A DNA stretch of 64,000 nucleotides. Source: Clostridia bacterium. Lineage in GTDB: Bacteria; Bacillota; Clostridia; TANB77; CAG-508. The position numbers were made by a program, and so were the translations under genes. Shown here piece by piece: positions 15,870 through 25,844 of the stretch (position 1 is the first letter of the stretch; every line of letters begins with the position of its first letter). Under the pieces are notes generated by a model. That model did no database searches. It was given only the letters and a program-made list of their open reading frames with translations, and was not told where the DNA came from. The stretch is from positions 35,939 through 99,938 of the forward strand of contig JAFXVF010000012.1 of NCBI GenBank assembly GCA_017524665.1, given 5' to 3'.

Positions 15870-17054
15870 TTATTGATCTACTATTCCATATTTTTCTTTA
15901 TCTATTAAGAAATTATGCATTATCTCTTCTTCTGACAAAACTCGGTTATACACTCTCATGCTATTTACTTTTTCTTTAACCGGCCATGTTGTATATCCAT
16001 ACCATCTTCCTATTTCAATATTAATTGCTGTAAATGTAATACTTTGATAAGCTCCTCCATGTTGATCTATTATTTCTCCATTTTGGTATACTATCAGTCT
16101 TGAATCACTTTTCGTGATTGTAAATGTTGTACTTGTGTCGTCTTTTACCTCTATAGCAAAACCTCTTTGTCCTTCATTATAGTAGTCACTGTTTGGTCGA
16201 AACCATCTTGCTTGGTATTGAAGAGCACTTCCAATTTTTTCAGCATAAATCTGCAAACTGCAATCAGAAACATTGTGATTCCATTGGTTAATCATGAATA
16301 AACTACCATATTGTGATGAATTTGTTACATCAACGCTTTTAACTACAAATTCTACTGTAAAATTATCGCAGCCTGCTGTACTGCCATTAATATAGTCATT
16401 TACTCCATCTAATGCAATATAGTCTTCTCCCCACCCACTTGTAGCGGTAAAGTCAACATTATGTAAAACCCCATCATTGTGATTTGGGCTTAAGTCTCTC
16501 CATGTTGTAGTTGTATTACTATGTCCATCTCCTGTATTATTAATTGCATCATAGTGTAATTGTAAGCCATCTTGCACATATTTTTCTGGAGATACTTGCA
16601 TATAATTTTCTTCTATGTTTGTATTTACAACTTTAGTATTATTCAGTACATATTCTATTGTCTTTGCAAAGTCTTCCATTTCAAATAAAACTGCTAAAAT
16701 TTCCTTTTCCTCTTGCATGACCTTTTTAAATTGACAATTTGTAATTCCCGTACATATCTTTACTCTATCTTTATATATTCCCCCATCTTGGAATGTAAAA
16801 GAACTTCCAGATGTAAATACTATTCTTTTTCCGTCTTCTTGTATGTATGAAATTTCATTGCCTGCTTTTTTAGTTTCATTAACCATTTCTAGGTTAAACT
16901 TATTAAATTCACCTAAACTAGTGGCTGTATCACTTATATTTTCTGTGTTTGCATAGAAAAAAGCAGTAATAGTAGTAATAGTTCCGGCAACAATGACTAA
17001 TGCAACAACATAAACAATAACGCTTAGTAATGTAATACCTTTTTGAGATTTCAT
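15870..17054 (-). CDS. Pseudopilin carrying a LamG/concanavalin-like domain
   Basis: 394 residues. The N-terminus MKSQKGITLLSVIVYVVALV is a prepilin signal and helix. Residues to about 150 look like a GspH/PilW-type minor pilin. From about 160 a laminin-G-like beta sandwich follows (GLQLHYDAINNTGDG, WRDLSPNHNDG, YIALDGVNDYI, MRVYNRVLSEEEI), a fold that binds sugars or surfaces. It could be a pilus-tip adhesin. It lies downstream of aspS in the scpB operon and far from the main pilus cluster, but may use the same export machine. Confidence 0.82.
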   Translation of the reverse strand: MKSQKGITLLSVIVYVVALVIVAGTITTITAFFYANTENISDTATSLGEFNKFNLEMVNETKKAGNEISYIQEDGKRIVFTSGSSFTFQDGGIYKDRVKICTGITNCQFKKVMQEEKEILAVLFEMEDFAKTIEYVLNNTKVVNTNIEENYMQVSPEKYVQDGLQLHYDAINNTGDGHSNTTTTWRDLSPNHNDGVLHNVDFTATSGWGEDYIALDGVNDYINGSTAGCDNFTVEFVVKSVDVTNSSQYGSLFMINQWNHNVSDCSLQIYAEKIGSALQYQARWFRPNSDYYNEGQRGFAIEVKDDTSTTFTITKSDSRLIVYQNGEIIDQHGGAYQSITFTAINIEIGRWYGYTTWPVKEKVNSMRVYNRVLSEEEIMHNFLIDKEKYGIVDQ

Positions 17055-17071
17055 AATTTTACCTCATTTCT

Positions 17072-18826
17072 TTAGTTTTTTGGTAGTTCAACTCTTATGT
17101 GTACATCTTCTAATTGCTTATCAGCTACAACAGATGGTGCATTCATCATTAAGTCTCTTGCTTTTTTATTTTTTGGAAATGCTATTACTTCTCTTATATT
17201 TTCTTCACCAGCTATTAGCATTACCATTCTGTCAACTCCAGGAGCAGCTCCAGCATGTGGTGGTGTTCCATAAGAGAATGCATTATATAATGCTCCAAAT
17301 CTCTTTTTAACATCTTCTTCACTGTATCCTGCTATCTCAAATGCTTTTATCATCACATCTTGGTCATGATTTCTTACTGCACCTGAGGCTAATTCATAAC
17401 CATTGCATACCATATCATATTGGTATGCTAAAATTTCCAAAGGATCTTTTGTAAGTAATGCTTCCATTCCGCCTTGTGGCATTGAAAATGGATTGTGATT
17501 GAAATCTATTGTTCCTTCATCAGATAATTCGTACATTGGGAAATCAACAATAAAGCAGAATTTATAAACATCTTTTTCTATTAAGTCTAAGCTCTTTCCG
17601 AGCTCAATTCTAAGTCCTCCAGCAATTTTACATGAAGCTTCTTTTTCATCTGCTATAAAGCAAATAGCATCTCCTGTGTTTGCTTTAGTAATTTCTAATA
17701 ATTTTGCTTTTGCTTTTTCATCTATAAACTTCGCAATTGATCCTGTTAGTTCTTCTTCTATTTTTACCCAAGCTAAGCCTTTTGCTCCTAGCTCTTCTTT
17801 TGCAAATTCTCCTAATCTATCATAGAATTTTCTACCCTGTTCTGCCCCTTTAGGTATTGCTATTGCTCTAACAGTTTTTCCTTTAAATGCTTGAAAATCG
17901 AGGTTTTCAAAAACTTCTGTTACATTTGTTATAATTAATGGATTTCTTAAATCTGGTTTATCACTACCATATGTCTCCATTGCAGTTCTATATGGAATTC
18001 TTACCACATCTTCTAATACTTTGCCTTTTGCATGTGCCTTAAATGTGTTAAGAACTACTTTTTTAAGAATTTCAAGTACATCTTCTTGAGTTGCAAAACT
18101 CATTTCAAAGTCTAATTGGTAAAACTCTCCTGGGCTTCTATCAGCTCTTGGATCCTCATCTCTAAAACATGGAGCAATTTGGAAATACTTGTTAAATCCC
18201 GAAACCATTAAAAGTTGTTTAAATTGCTGAGGAGCCTGTGGTAATGCATAAAATTCACCTGGGTGCAATCTACTTGGTACTAAAAAGTCCCTAGCTCCTT
18301 CTGGAGATGAATTTGCTAATATTGGTGTTTGAATCTCAGTAAAATCTAATTTTACCATTTCACTTCTTAGTGTTTGTAAGATTCTTGATCTAAGCAAAAG
18401 ATTGTTATGTATTTTTTCGTTTCTTAAATCTAAAAATCTATACTCTAGTCTTAAATCTTCTCTTACTTCTGTTTGCTCACTACTGTTTATTTCGAATGGT
18501 AACACGTTTTTGCATTTACCTAAAACATCAATTTTACTTGCAATTATTTCTATGTCTCCCGTTTTTATTTTATCGTTTTTGCTTTGTCTTTCTACTACTT
18601 TTCCATCAACTCTAATTGTACATTCAGTTGTTAAATTCTTAGCCATTTCTTGCAAGTCTTCTTGTTCAGAAATAACTATTTGCGTAATACCAAATTCGTC
18701 ACGTAAATCAATAAATTTCATTCCTCCCAAGTTACGGATTTTTTGAATCCATCCTGAAAGTCTAACAGTTTCTCCAATATTGCTTTTTGTAAGCTCTCCG
18801 CAATTATGTGTTCTATACTCGTGCAT
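17072..18826 (-). CDS. aspS: Aspartyl-tRNA synthetase
   Basis: 584 residues, bacterial-type class II AspRS: N-terminal OB fold (RLSGWIQKIRNLGGMKFIDLRD), motif 2 (FRDEDPRADRSPGEFYQLD) and motif 3 (GAAPGVDRMVMLIAGEENIREVIAFPK), with the GAD insert between. It charges tRNA-Asp (or also tRNA-Asn if the organism uses the amidotransferase path, which cannot be judged here). It follows proS by 18 bases. Confidence 0.98.
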   Translation of the reverse strand: MHEYRTHNCGELTKSNIGETVRLSGWIQKIRNLGGMKFIDLRDEFGITQIVISEQEDLQEMAKNLTTECTIRVDGKVVERQSKNDKIKTGDIEIIASKIDVLGKCKNVLPFEINSSEQTEVREDLRLEYRFLDLRNEKIHNNLLLRSRILQTLRSEMVKLDFTEIQTPILANSSPEGARDFLVPSRLHPGEFYALPQAPQQFKQLLMVSGFNKYFQIAPCFRDEDPRADRSPGEFYQLDFEMSFATQEDVLEILKKVVLNTFKAHAKGKVLEDVVRIPYRTAMETYGSDKPDLRNPLIITNVTEVFENLDFQAFKGKTVRAIAIPKGAEQGRKFYDRLGEFAKEELGAKGLAWVKIEEELTGSIAKFIDEKAKAKLLEITKANTGDAICFIADEKEASCKIAGGLRIELGKSLDLIEKDVYKFCFIVDFPMYELSDEGTIDFNHNPFSMPQGGMEALLTKDPLEILAYQYDMVCNGYELASGAVRNHDQDVMIKAFEIAGYSEEDVKKRFGALYNAFSYGTPPHAGAAPGVDRMVMLIAGEENIREVIAFPKNKKARDLMMNAPSVVADKQLEDVHIRVELPKN

Positions 18827-18844
18827 TTTTATTCCCCCAATTTA

Positions 18845-20284
18845 TTAATATTGTCTTCCCCAAACTACCATGTGTTTTGCTTCTTTTCCACAAACAACAC
18901 ATTTGTCAGAAATATTTTCTTGTTCAAATGGTATGCATCTTGAATGTGCTCCTGTAAGCTCTTTAATTTTGTTCTCGCATTCTTCATCTCCGCACCACAT
19001 TGTTTTAATGTATCCTTGTTTTTCATTTATTATTCTTTCGAATTCTTCCATGTCTTTTGCAATACTTGTTCTTTCTTCATTTCTCTTTTTGCATTCATTG
19101 AACATATTTTTTTGAATTTCTTCAAGTAATTCTCCAAGTGTATTATTTAATTTGTCTAATTCAACTGTTATCTTTTCTGCAGTGTCACGTCTTACAAGTA
19201 CTGCTACTCCGTTTTCTATATCTCTTGGTCCAATTTCAATTCTAACTGGTACTCCTCTCATTTCCCAGTCATTAAATTTATATCCATTTGAGTAATTATC
19301 TCTGTCATCTAGTTCTACTCTATAGTTGTCTTTTAAAGTGTCATATATTTCGTTTGCTTTTTCTAGTACACCCTCTTTATGAAGTGCTACTGGAACAATT
19401 ACAGCTTGTATTGGTGCTACTCTTGGTGGTAACTTTAATCCACGGTTGTCCCCATGTGCCATAATAACTGCTCCAATTAATCTTGTACTAATACCCCATG
19501 ATGTTTGGTATGCATATTCTTCTTTTCCATCTTTGTTTTGGAATTTAATGTCAAATGGTTTTGTAAAGTTTTGTCCAAAATAATGTGAAGTTCCTGCTTG
19601 TAAAGCTCTTCCATCATGCATTAATGTTTCAACTGTGTATGTAGCTTCAGCTCCAGCAAATTGCTCTTTTGGAGTTTTTCTTCCTTTTAATACTGGAATT
19701 GCAAGAAGTTCTTCAATAACCTCTTGGTATATATCTAGCATCTGCATTGTTCTTTCTTCTGCTTCTTTGCTTGTTGCATGTATTGTGTGCCCTTCTTGCC
19801 ATAAGAACTCTCTTGATCTTAAGAATGGTCTTGTTTCTTTCTCCCAACGTAACACATTGCACCATTGGTTATATACTAATGGTAAGTCTCTCCATGATTT
19901 TAACCACTTTGAATAAAGAGTTGAAAACATGGTTTCTGAAGTAGGTCTAATACAAAGTCTTTCTTCTAAGTCTTCTCCACCTCCAATGGTTACCCATGCA
20001 ACTTCAGGAGCAAATCCTTCTACGTGGTCTTTTTCCTTTTGAAGTAATCCCTCTGGAATTAATACAGGCATGTAAACATTTTTAACTCCAACTTTTTTGA
20101 ATTTCTCGTCAGCGTATTTTTGTATGTTTTCCCAAATTGCATAGCCATATGGTTTTATTGCTATGCATCCTTTTGTATCTGTATAGTCTGCTAAATCTGC
20201 TTTTAATACTATATCTGTATACCATTTAGCAAAGTCTTCTTCTATATTAGTTATATCTTTTACAAATTCTTTATTGTCACTCAT
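18845..20284 (-). CDS. proS: Prolyl-tRNA synthetase, archaeal/eukaryotic type
   Basis: 479 residues, the short ProRS lacking the editing insertion, as in many Clostridia. Motif 2 region ([23 protein letters not shown]), motif 3 region ([18 protein letters not shown]) and a C-terminal zinc-ribbon-like part with cysteines ([24 protein letters not shown]) are visible; the family ends in Tyr as here. The ATG overlaps the scpB stop (ATGA). Confidence 0.97.
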   Translation of the reverse strand: MSDNKEFVKDITNIEEDFAKWYTDIVLKADLADYTDTKGCIAIKPYGYAIWENIQKYADEKFKKVGVKNVYMPVLIPEGLLQKEKDHVEGFAPEVAWVTIGGGEDLEERLCIRPTSETMFSTLYSKWLKSWRDLPLVYNQWCNVLRWEKETRPFLRSREFLWQEGHTIHATSKEAEERTMQMLDIYQEVIEELLAIPVLKGRKTPKEQFAGAEATYTVETLMHDGRALQAGTSHYFGQNFTKPFDIKFQNKDGKEEYAYQTSWGISTRLIGAVIMAHGDNRGLKLPPRVAPIQAVIVPVALHKEGVLEKANEIYDTLKDNYRVELDDRDNYSNGYKFNDWEMRGVPVRIEIGPRDIENGVAVLVRRDTAEKITVELDKLNNTLGELLEEIQKNMFNECKKRNEERTSIAKDMEEFERIINEKQGYIKTMWCGDEECENKIKELTGAHSRCIPFEQENISDKCVVCGKEAKHMVVWGRQY

Positions 20285-20904
20285 AGTGTATTATCTCCTT
20301 CTACATTGTTTTCAGCTTCATTTGCTGTATTGTTTGTTTCTTCATTATTATCTACTAAATCGTCTATAACGATTTGCTCATTTTCATCTATTTTATATCT
20401 TGGGAGTTCGGGTAGCTCGTCTAAAGATGATATTCCAAACATTTTTAAAAACTCATTTGTAGTTTTATATGATCTCGGTTTCCCTGGTAAATCTAGTTTT
20501 TCTCCTTCTTCTATTAGTCCATATTCTAGGAGCTTATAAATTGAAGAATCAGATGCAACTCCACGTATAGTTTCAATTTCTGCTCTTGTGATTTTAGGAT
20601 TGTATGCAATTATAGAAAGTGTTTCCATTGCAGCAGCAGACAAACTTGGCTTTGTTCTGTTGTCAAATATAGGATATAGATAATCGTAATAGTCTTTTTT
20701 AGTTATCATTTGATAACCTTCTCCTACTTTAATAATCTCAAAGCCTCTATTTTGTACTTCATATTCTGCCTTAAGAGCTTCAATTATTGCTTGAATATCT
20801 TTTGCTTCTATATCTAATATTGATACAATTTCTGATATTTTAACTTCTCTGCCACTTGCAAACAAGATAGCTTCTATTATTGCTTTTTTGTTTTCGTTTT
20901 CCAT
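20281..20904 (-). CDS. scpB: Segregation and condensation protein B
   Basis: 207 residues with two winged-helix domains of ScpB ([19 protein letters not shown] at the start; [23 protein letters not shown] in the centre, both typical) and an acidic C-terminal tail. ScpB joins Smc and ScpA in bacterial condensin. scpA is not adjacent here; the gene heads an operon with proS and aspS. Confidence 0.95.
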   Translation of the reverse strand: MENENKKAIIEAILFASGREVKISEIVSILDIEAKDIQAIIEALKAEYEVQNRGFEIIKVGEGYQMITKKDYYDYLYPIFDNRTKPSLSAAAMETLSIIAYNPKITRAEIETIRGVASDSSIYKLLEYGLIEEGEKLDLPGKPRSYKTTNEFLKMFGISSLDELPELPRYKIDENEQIVIDDLVDNNEETNNTANEAENNVEGDNTL

Positions 20905-20936
20905 AACTCAAAAATCTCCCATTTTTTCTATGTAAT

Positions 20937-20965
20937 ATTATGCCATTTATTTTGCAAAGTGTCAA
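20937..20965 (-). promoter_or_regulatory. Promoter of scpB-proS-aspS operon
   Basis: TTGACA (20965-20960), 17-bp spacer, CATAAT (20942-20937). Confidence 0.8.
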
Positions 20966-21029
20966 GAATTCCCTTGTTTTTTCCGTAATTATATGTTATT
21001 ATAATTTTAGTATTGGGGGGGACAAAAAA

Positions 21030-21293
21030 ATGAATGATGAAGAAAGAAAAGAATTCGAAGTAGTACCAGGCGATGGCACTGAAATTGATATATCTCCTGT
21101 TACAGAGCATTTAGTTTCAATGAAGCCTAAGTCTAAAGAAGAAGATGACAGAGGAACTATTGTTATTCCAGAAGTAAAACCTGCAATTGAATATAATACT
21201 CCAGAAGAGCAAAAGGTTGAAGAGCAGAATGTAGAAAATAGTGATATAGAAGCTCAGGATACAGATTCTTCAGAATCCGAAAACAAGGATTAA
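21030..21293 (+). CDS. Small acidic protein of unknown function
   Basis: 87 residues, start ATG at 21030 after a GGGGGGG ribosome site. Highly acidic, without cysteines, signal or membrane segment: EFEVVPGDGTEIDISPVTEH then a Glu/Ser/Asp-rich tail; probably disordered. No family recognised. Divergent from scpB. Confidence 0.6.
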   Translation: MNDEERKEFEVVPGDGTEIDISPVTEHLVSMKPKSKEEDDRGTIVIPEVKPAIEYNTPEEQKVEEQNVENSDIEAQDTDSSESENKD

Positions 21294-21315
21294 CATAATT
21301 TTTGCTTTGAAAAGC

Positions 21316-21344
21316 TTGATTTTTTGGCTTTTTTCTGGTAAAAT
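21316..21344 (+). promoter_or_regulatory. Promoter of the 21411 gene
   Basis: TTGATT (21316-21321), 17-bp spacer, TAAAAT (21339-21344). Confidence 0.65.
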
Positions 21345-21410
21345 ATATATAGTGTTGTATTATTATTTAAAGAGGTGAAAAAATTATCATTTTAAAATGG
21401 TAATTATGAT

Positions 21411-21671
21411 ATGAGTTTTATTAGTGATTTTTTTAAAGGGTTATTAACTCGTTCAGAAGACTTTGAAGATGTTGATATTAGTGATATTGAAGTGCCTTCT
21501 GGAGTTAAGAAATTAGAAGATAGTCTTAGTGATAATGGAGGTTCAAAAAAATCTGGCAAAGGCAGTGGCGGTTCCAATGTTGTTGAACGTGCTGAAGTTG
21601 GCAATCTAGAAAAGCCAAAAGAAGGAGAACATTCAAAAGAATCTGAAGAAAGAGATGAAATGGAAAGATAA
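21411..21671 (+). CDS. Small Gly/Ser/Glu-rich protein of unknown function
   Basis: 86 residues: amphipathic start MSFISDFFKGLLTRSEDFED, then low-complexity GGSKKSGKGSGGS and a charged tail. The nearest Shine-Dalgarno (GAGGTG, 21372-21377) is 33 bases from the ATG, but a near-palindrome between them (21384-21403) could fold and bring them close. A terminator overlaps the stop codon. No family recognised. Confidence 0.5.
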   Translation: MSFISDFFKGLLTRSEDFEDVDISDIEVPSGVKKLEDSLSDNGGSKKSGKGSGGSNVVERAEVGNLEKPKEGEHSKESEERDEMER

Positions 21672-21706
21672 AATATATGCAGGTAAAACATTACCTGCAT
21701 ATATTT
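21671..21706 (+). terminator. Terminator after the 21411 gene
   Basis: AAATATATGCAGGTAA-aaca-TTACCTGCATATATTT, a perfect 16-bp stem followed by a T run. Confidence 0.85.
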
Positions 21707-21725
21707 AAATTTTTTTTTATTTTTG

Positions 21726-21754
21726 TTGACAAAACATCCAAAAGCTAATATAAT
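21726..21754 (+). promoter_or_regulatory. Consensus promoter of tRNA-Met
   Basis: TTGACA (21726-21731), 17-bp spacer, TATAAT (21749-21754), a perfect sigma-A consensus just upstream of the tRNA. Confidence 0.9.
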
Positions 21755-21770
21755 AATACATGTCTTTTAT

Positions 21771-21847
21771 GGCGAAGTAGCTCAGTTGGCTAGAGCATTC
21801 GGTTCATACCCGACAGGTCATGTGTTCGAATCACATCTTCGCTACCA
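21771..21847 (+). tRNA. tRNA-Met (CAT), CCA encoded
   Basis: A 77-base cloverleaf: acceptor GGCGAAG with CTTCGCT (a G1-U72 wobble), D stem GCTC/GAGC, anticodon loop TTCATAC, T arm ATGTG-TTCGAAT-CACAT, and genomic CCA. The paired first base points to elongator Met, not the initiator, which has an unpaired 1-72; a lysidine-modified Ile tRNA with the same anticodon cannot be excluded. Own promoter and terminator. Confidence 0.93.
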
Positions 21848-21850
21848 AAA

Positions 21851-21877
21851 AACTCCTCCGGAAATTCCGGAGGAGTT
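21851..21877. terminator. Bidirectional terminator tRNA-Met / rpoD
   Basis: AACTCCTCCGGAA and TTCCGGAGGAGTT form a perfect inverted repeat with A run to the left and T run to the right. Confidence 0.93.
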
Positions 21878-21888
21878 TTTTATTATCT

Positions 21889-23877
21889 TTAATTCATATA
21901 ATCTCTTAGTTTTTTGCTTCTGCTAGGGTGTCTTAATTTACGCAATGCTTTTGCTTCAATTTGTCTAATTCTTTCTCTTGTTACCATGAATTCTCGTCCA
22001 ACTTCTTCTAGTGTACGGGCTTTTCCATCCTCTAATCCAAATCTTAATTTTAGTACTTTTGCCTCCCTTGGAGTTAAGGTGTTCATTACCTCTTCTAATT
22101 GCTCTTTTAACATTGTATATGCTGCTGAATCTTGTGGTGCTGGACTATCTTCGTCTTTTATGAAATCGCCTAAGTGACTATCGTCCTCTTCTCCAATTGG
22201 TGTTTCAAGAGATACTGGGTCTTGAGCTATTTTTTGTATTTCCATTACTTTTTCAACTGGCATTTCTAGCTCAGCTGCTAGTTCTTCTGGCGTTGGCTCT
22301 CTTCCCATTTGTTGTAGTAAATGTCTAGATGTTCTTATTAATTTATTAATTGTTTCTACCATGTGAACTGGTATACGTATTGTTCTTGCTTGATCTGCTA
22401 TTGCTCTTGTAATAGCTTGTCTAATCCACCAAGTTGCATATGTGCTGAATTTGAATCCTTTAGTATAGTCGAATTTCTCTACGGCTTTTATCAATCCCAT
22501 GTTTCCTTCTTGTATTAAGTCTAAGAATAGCATTCCTCTACCTACATATTTTTTTGCTATACTTACTACAAGTCTTAAGTTAGATTCTGCAAGTTTTTGT
22601 TTTGCCTCTTCATCTCCATCTAACATTCTTTGAGATAAGTCTAACTCTTCATCATAAGTAAGTAATGGGATTCTACCTATTTCCCTTAAATACATTCTAA
22701 CTGGGTCATCAAGATTTATGCCATCAAAGTTTAATACATCTAGGTCTTCTATTCTAATGTCTTCAACTTCTTCTAGGTCCTCTATGTCTGGTTCTTCTAA
22801 GTCATCATCTTTTAATACGTCAACACCAATTTCTTCAAAAGCATCAAAAACCTTATCTATCTGATCTGGGTTAATATCACCAAGTTCGCTTGCAAGTTCT
22901 CCATATGTTATTTTTCCTTTTTCTTTTGCTTTCTTTAAAATGCTTTTTACTTTATCTGCTTCTGATGTTTGTTCATCAGGTTCATTTTCTTCCTGTTCAG
23001 CTTTTGCTTCTTCATTTTTTACTTCTTTAGCCTTATCGTCTTCCTGCTTTATTTCTTCTTTCTTGTCTGCATTTTTGGTTTCTTTTTTAGCTTGCTCTTT
23101 GTCTTCTTTTACTTCTTTTTTGTCTTTTGGAGTAGACTCTTCTTTTTCTTCAGCCTTTGGTTCTGTTTTCTTCTCTTTCTTTTTTTCTGTCTTTGACTCT
23201 GTTTTCTTTTCTTCCTTAACTTCTACCTTCGGTTCTACTGTCTTCTCTTTCTTTTCCTCTACTTTTTTCTCTGCTTTCTTTTCTTTCTTTGCTTCTACCT
23301 TTGGCTCTGCTTTCTTTTCTTTCTTTGCTTCTACCTTTGGCTCTGCCTTCTTTTCTTTCTTTACTTCTGCCTTTGGTTCTGCTTTCTTTTCTTTCTTTGC
23401 TTCTGCCTTTGGCTCTGCTTTCTTTTCTTTCTTTGCTTCTGCCTTTGGCTCTGCCTTCTTTTCTTTCTTTACTTCTGCCTTTGGTTCTGCTTTCTTTTCT
23501 TTCTTTGCTTCTGCCTTTGGCTCTGCTTTTTTCTCTTTCTTTGCTTCTGCCTTTGGCTCTGCTTTTTTCTCTTTCTTTGCTTCTGCCTTTGGTTCTGCTT
23601 TCTTTTCTTTCTTTGCTTCTGCCTTCTTTTCCTTCTTTGTTGCAACTTTTGCTTCAACTTTCTTTTCTTCTTTTTTAGCTTTAACAATATTTTTAGGTTC
23701 TTCTTTCTTTGCTTTCTTGTCTTCTTTTTTTACAACAACTTTTTTTATTAATTCTTTTACTGCTTTTGCTTTTTGTTCAATCTTACTTATCTTCTTTGTT
23801 TCTTTTTCTTGGGCAGCTTCTTTTTTACCTTTTAGCTCTTTTACAGGTTTTTCTTTTCCCACTTTTAACCCCTCCAT
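21889..23877 (-). CDS. rpoD: Primary sigma factor RpoD/SigA with giant Lys-rich N-terminal repeat
   Basis: 662 residues, about 300 longer than usual. Residues 308 to the end are a normal primary sigma factor: region 1.1 ([14 protein letters not shown]), 1.2 ([16 protein letters not shown]), 2 ([31 protein letters not shown]), 3 and 4.2 ([25 protein letters not shown]). Ahead of it lies a charged tract whose core is thirteen 12-residue units of the type [12 protein letters not shown] (residues 89-244), encoded by 36-bp DNA repeats. The gene follows dnaG with a one-base gap and has GGAGGGG before the ATG, so the extension is translated. It is histone-H1-like in composition and may contact DNA; function unknown. 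Confidence 0.95.
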   Translation of the reverse strand: MEGLKVGKEKPVKELKGKKEAAQEKETKKISKIEQKAKAVKELIKKVVVKKEDKKAKKEEPKNIVKAKKEEKKVEAKVATKKEKKAEAKKEKKAEPKAEAKKEKKAEPKAEAKKEKKAEPKAEAKKEKKAEPKAEVKKEKKAEPKAEAKKEKKAEPKAEAKKEKKAEPKAEVKKEKKAEPKVEAKKEKKAEPKVEAKKEKKAEKKVEEKKEKTVEPKVEVKEEKKTESKTEKKKEKKTEPKAEEKEESTPKDKKEVKEDKEQAKKETKNADKKEEIKQEDDKAKEVKNEEAKAEQEENEPDEQTSEADKVKSILKKAKEKGKITYGELASELGDINPDQIDKVFDAFEEIGVDVLKDDDLEEPDIEDLEEVEDIRIEDLDVLNFDGINLDDPVRMYLREIGRIPLLTYDEELDLSQRMLDGDEEAKQKLAESNLRLVVSIAKKYVGRGMLFLDLIQEGNMGLIKAVEKFDYTKGFKFSTYATWWIRQAITRAIADQARTIRIPVHMVETINKLIRTSRHLLQQMGREPTPEELAAELEMPVEKVMEIQKIAQDPVSLETPIGEEDDSHLGDFIKDEDSPAPQDSAAYTMLKEQLEEVMNTLTPREAKVLKLRFGLEDGKARTLEEVGREFMVTRERIRQIEAKALRKLRHPSRSKKLRDYMN
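23146..23613 (-). repeat. 36-bp tandem repeats inside rpoD
   Basis: Thirteen tandem 36-bp units; the first nine (about 23290-23613) are nearly identical at both DNA and protein level, with third-position and Ala/Val changes only, and the last four are degenerate. The high DNA identity suggests recent expansion or gene conversion. Confidence 0.93.
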
Positions 23878-25680
23878 TTATTTCTTGGCCAGCTTAATTA
23901 TAAGCTCATTTAGTTCTTTCTCTAATTCTATTGCTTCTTCTTTAGGTAGTTCTGGATTTTCAATCAATTTAATAATCTCGTTTTTTCTACTTGTTAGTTT
24001 TTCCCTTGAATATGCATTAATTACGTCTTGTATGCATTTCTCTGTATCGCTAATTTCAAACTCTTCAGACATTATCCCTGTTACCTGACTTATGCACTCT
24101 TCGTCTCCTTCAAGTAAATCTAGAATATTCTCTATATTACTTTTTCCCTTTTCAAATTCTTCATACATTTTTTGGGCTATTTTTTTATTCTGTTGTAACT
24201 TGAAGTCTTCTGGGCTTACAGTGTTTTTTATTCTTTCATACACTGCATTTCCTTCATTTAATAGAAGAGCAATTATCATGTTTTCTTTTTTTATGTATTC
24301 ATTATTTGTATCTTCTTTAGTTTCTCTTTTAATCGGCTTTTTTGTAAGTGCTTTTTCTGGATTATTATTTCCATATTTTAATTTATTTATTTGAGCGTAA
24401 ATCGCCTCTTTTGAAATTTTATACTCTCCAGAAATTTTGTCTATATATACTTCCTGTTCAATTCTATTGTCAATAGGGACTAGTATTTTAGCAATTTCAT
24501 TTAAAAATTTTATCTTATCATTTGACGAATTAAATGTAGAATTATTTTTTAATATCTTTACTTTGTATTCTACAAGTGATATTGCCTCATCCATAAGTTT
24601 TAGAAATCTTCCGCTGCCATATTTTATTATGTATTCGTCTGGATCTTTTGCACCTTCCATTTGCAGAATTCTTACATCACATCCAAGGTTTGTTAAAATA
24701 TCAAGTCCTCTAACTATTGCTGCTTGTCCTGCTCCATCAGAATCATAACCTAATATAATTTGATTAGCATGTTTTCTAAGGAGTCTTCCTTGGTTTTCAG
24801 TAAGTGCTGTTCCAAGGGATGCAACAACATTTGTAATTCCTCTTTGATATAGTGAAATTGCATCCATGTATCCTTCTACTATTAGCAGCCTAGATGTATC
24901 ATATTTTTTTGCAACATTTAGTCCAAACAGGTTTCTTCCTTTACTATACACAATGTTTTCTGGCGAATTTATGTATTTTGCATCAGGAGAATTAACTGCT
25001 TTTGGTTTATATTCATCTATAACTCGTCCTCCAAAAGCAATCACTTTGCCTCGCACATCTTGAATTGGAATCATAAAGCGTCCTCTGAATCTATCAACGA
25101 AATCGCCCTTTTCAGTTTTAATTATTAAACTTGATGCCAACATTTGCTCATTTGTAAAGCCTTTTGATTTTAAAAAGTTATATAGGTCACTATAGCTTGG
25201 ATTAGAGTATCCTAGTCTAAATGCCTTTAATGTTTTGTTGTCAAGCTTTCTTTTTTTTACGTAATTTTGGCATTCTTTTGATGTTGGTTTATACAAGTTT
25301 TCATGATAGTAAATTGAAGCTGCTTCATTAATTTCAAACACTTTTGCTCTTAGTGCTTGTCTTTTGCTATCTTCCTGATTGGTATCTGTTGGTAAAGCTA
25401 TACCTGCTCTTTCAGCAAGTGTTTCAAGTGCATCCCTAAAATCAAGTCCTTCAATCTTAGAAATAAAATGGATAACATTTCCACCTGCTCCGCATCCAAA
25501 GCAATGAAATATTTGCTTGCTAGGTGAAACAGAAAAAGATGGTGATTTTTCCCTATGAAATGGACAAAGTCCAAAATAGTTAGCACCACTTTTTTTTAAG
25601 GTTACATATTGAGATATAACATCAACGATGTCGTTAGAAGTCCTAATTTCATCAATTAATTCATCATTATATCTAACCAT
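23878..25680 (-). CDS. dnaG: DNA primase
   Basis: 600 residues. Zinc finger of the CHC2 type (CPFHREKSPSFSV then HCFGCGAGG), the RNA-polymerase-like catalytic core with TOPRIM (LLIVEGYMDAISLYQRG, LGYDSDGAGQAA) and a C-terminal DnaB-interaction region. Start at the ATG 25680, which follows AAGGAAG; an earlier in-frame ATG would add 16 residues. Paired with rpoD as in the classic macromolecular synthesis operon, here without rpsU. Confidence 0.97.
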   Translation of the reverse strand: MVRYNDELIDEIRTSNDIVDVISQYVTLKKSGANYFGLCPFHREKSPSFSVSPSKQIFHCFGCGAGGNVIHFISKIEGLDFRDALETLAERAGIALPTDTNQEDSKRQALRAKVFEINEAASIYYHENLYKPTSKECQNYVKKRKLDNKTLKAFRLGYSNPSYSDLYNFLKSKGFTNEQMLASSLIIKTEKGDFVDRFRGRFMIPIQDVRGKVIAFGGRVIDEYKPKAVNSPDAKYINSPENIVYSKGRNLFGLNVAKKYDTSRLLIVEGYMDAISLYQRGITNVVASLGTALTENQGRLLRKHANQIILGYDSDGAGQAAIVRGLDILTNLGCDVRILQMEGAKDPDEYIIKYGSGRFLKLMDEAISLVEYKVKILKNNSTFNSSNDKIKFLNEIAKILVPIDNRIEQEVYIDKISGEYKISKEAIYAQINKLKYGNNNPEKALTKKPIKRETKEDTNNEYIKKENMIIALLLNEGNAVYERIKNTVSPEDFKLQQNKKIAQKMYEEFEKGKSNIENILDLLEGDEECISQVTGIMSEEFEISDTEKCIQDVINAYSREKLTSRKNEIIKLIENPELPKEEAIELEKELNELIIKLAKK

Positions 25681-25752
25681 TTTACTTCCTTTCCCTATAC
25701 TATATAATATTCGACAAGATTGCACCAATTCCTTCTTATTATGGAAACTAGA

Positions 25753-25831
25753 TTAAAACTAATTTTAAGGACGTTTCTAAAAATTATCAATTTAAAAATA
25801 ATCTTTAGAAACGCCCTTAAAATTAGTTTAA
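25753..25831. repeat. Palindrome of the GGGACG family between cdnL and dnaG
   Basis: Left arm includes CTAATTTTAAGGACGTTTCT, right arm AGAAACGCCCTTAAAATTAG; about 34-base arms with three differences. Core sequence matches the palindrome at 32753 and the solo arm at 9177. Confidence 0.85.
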
Positions 25832-25844
25832 CGTCCTTTATTTA

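Noticed and set aside
22940..24088. Long plus-strand ORF rich in Phe/Ser opposite rpoD
   Set aside because: It is the reverse reading of the Lys/Glu repeat of rpoD; it has no ribosome site and no family.
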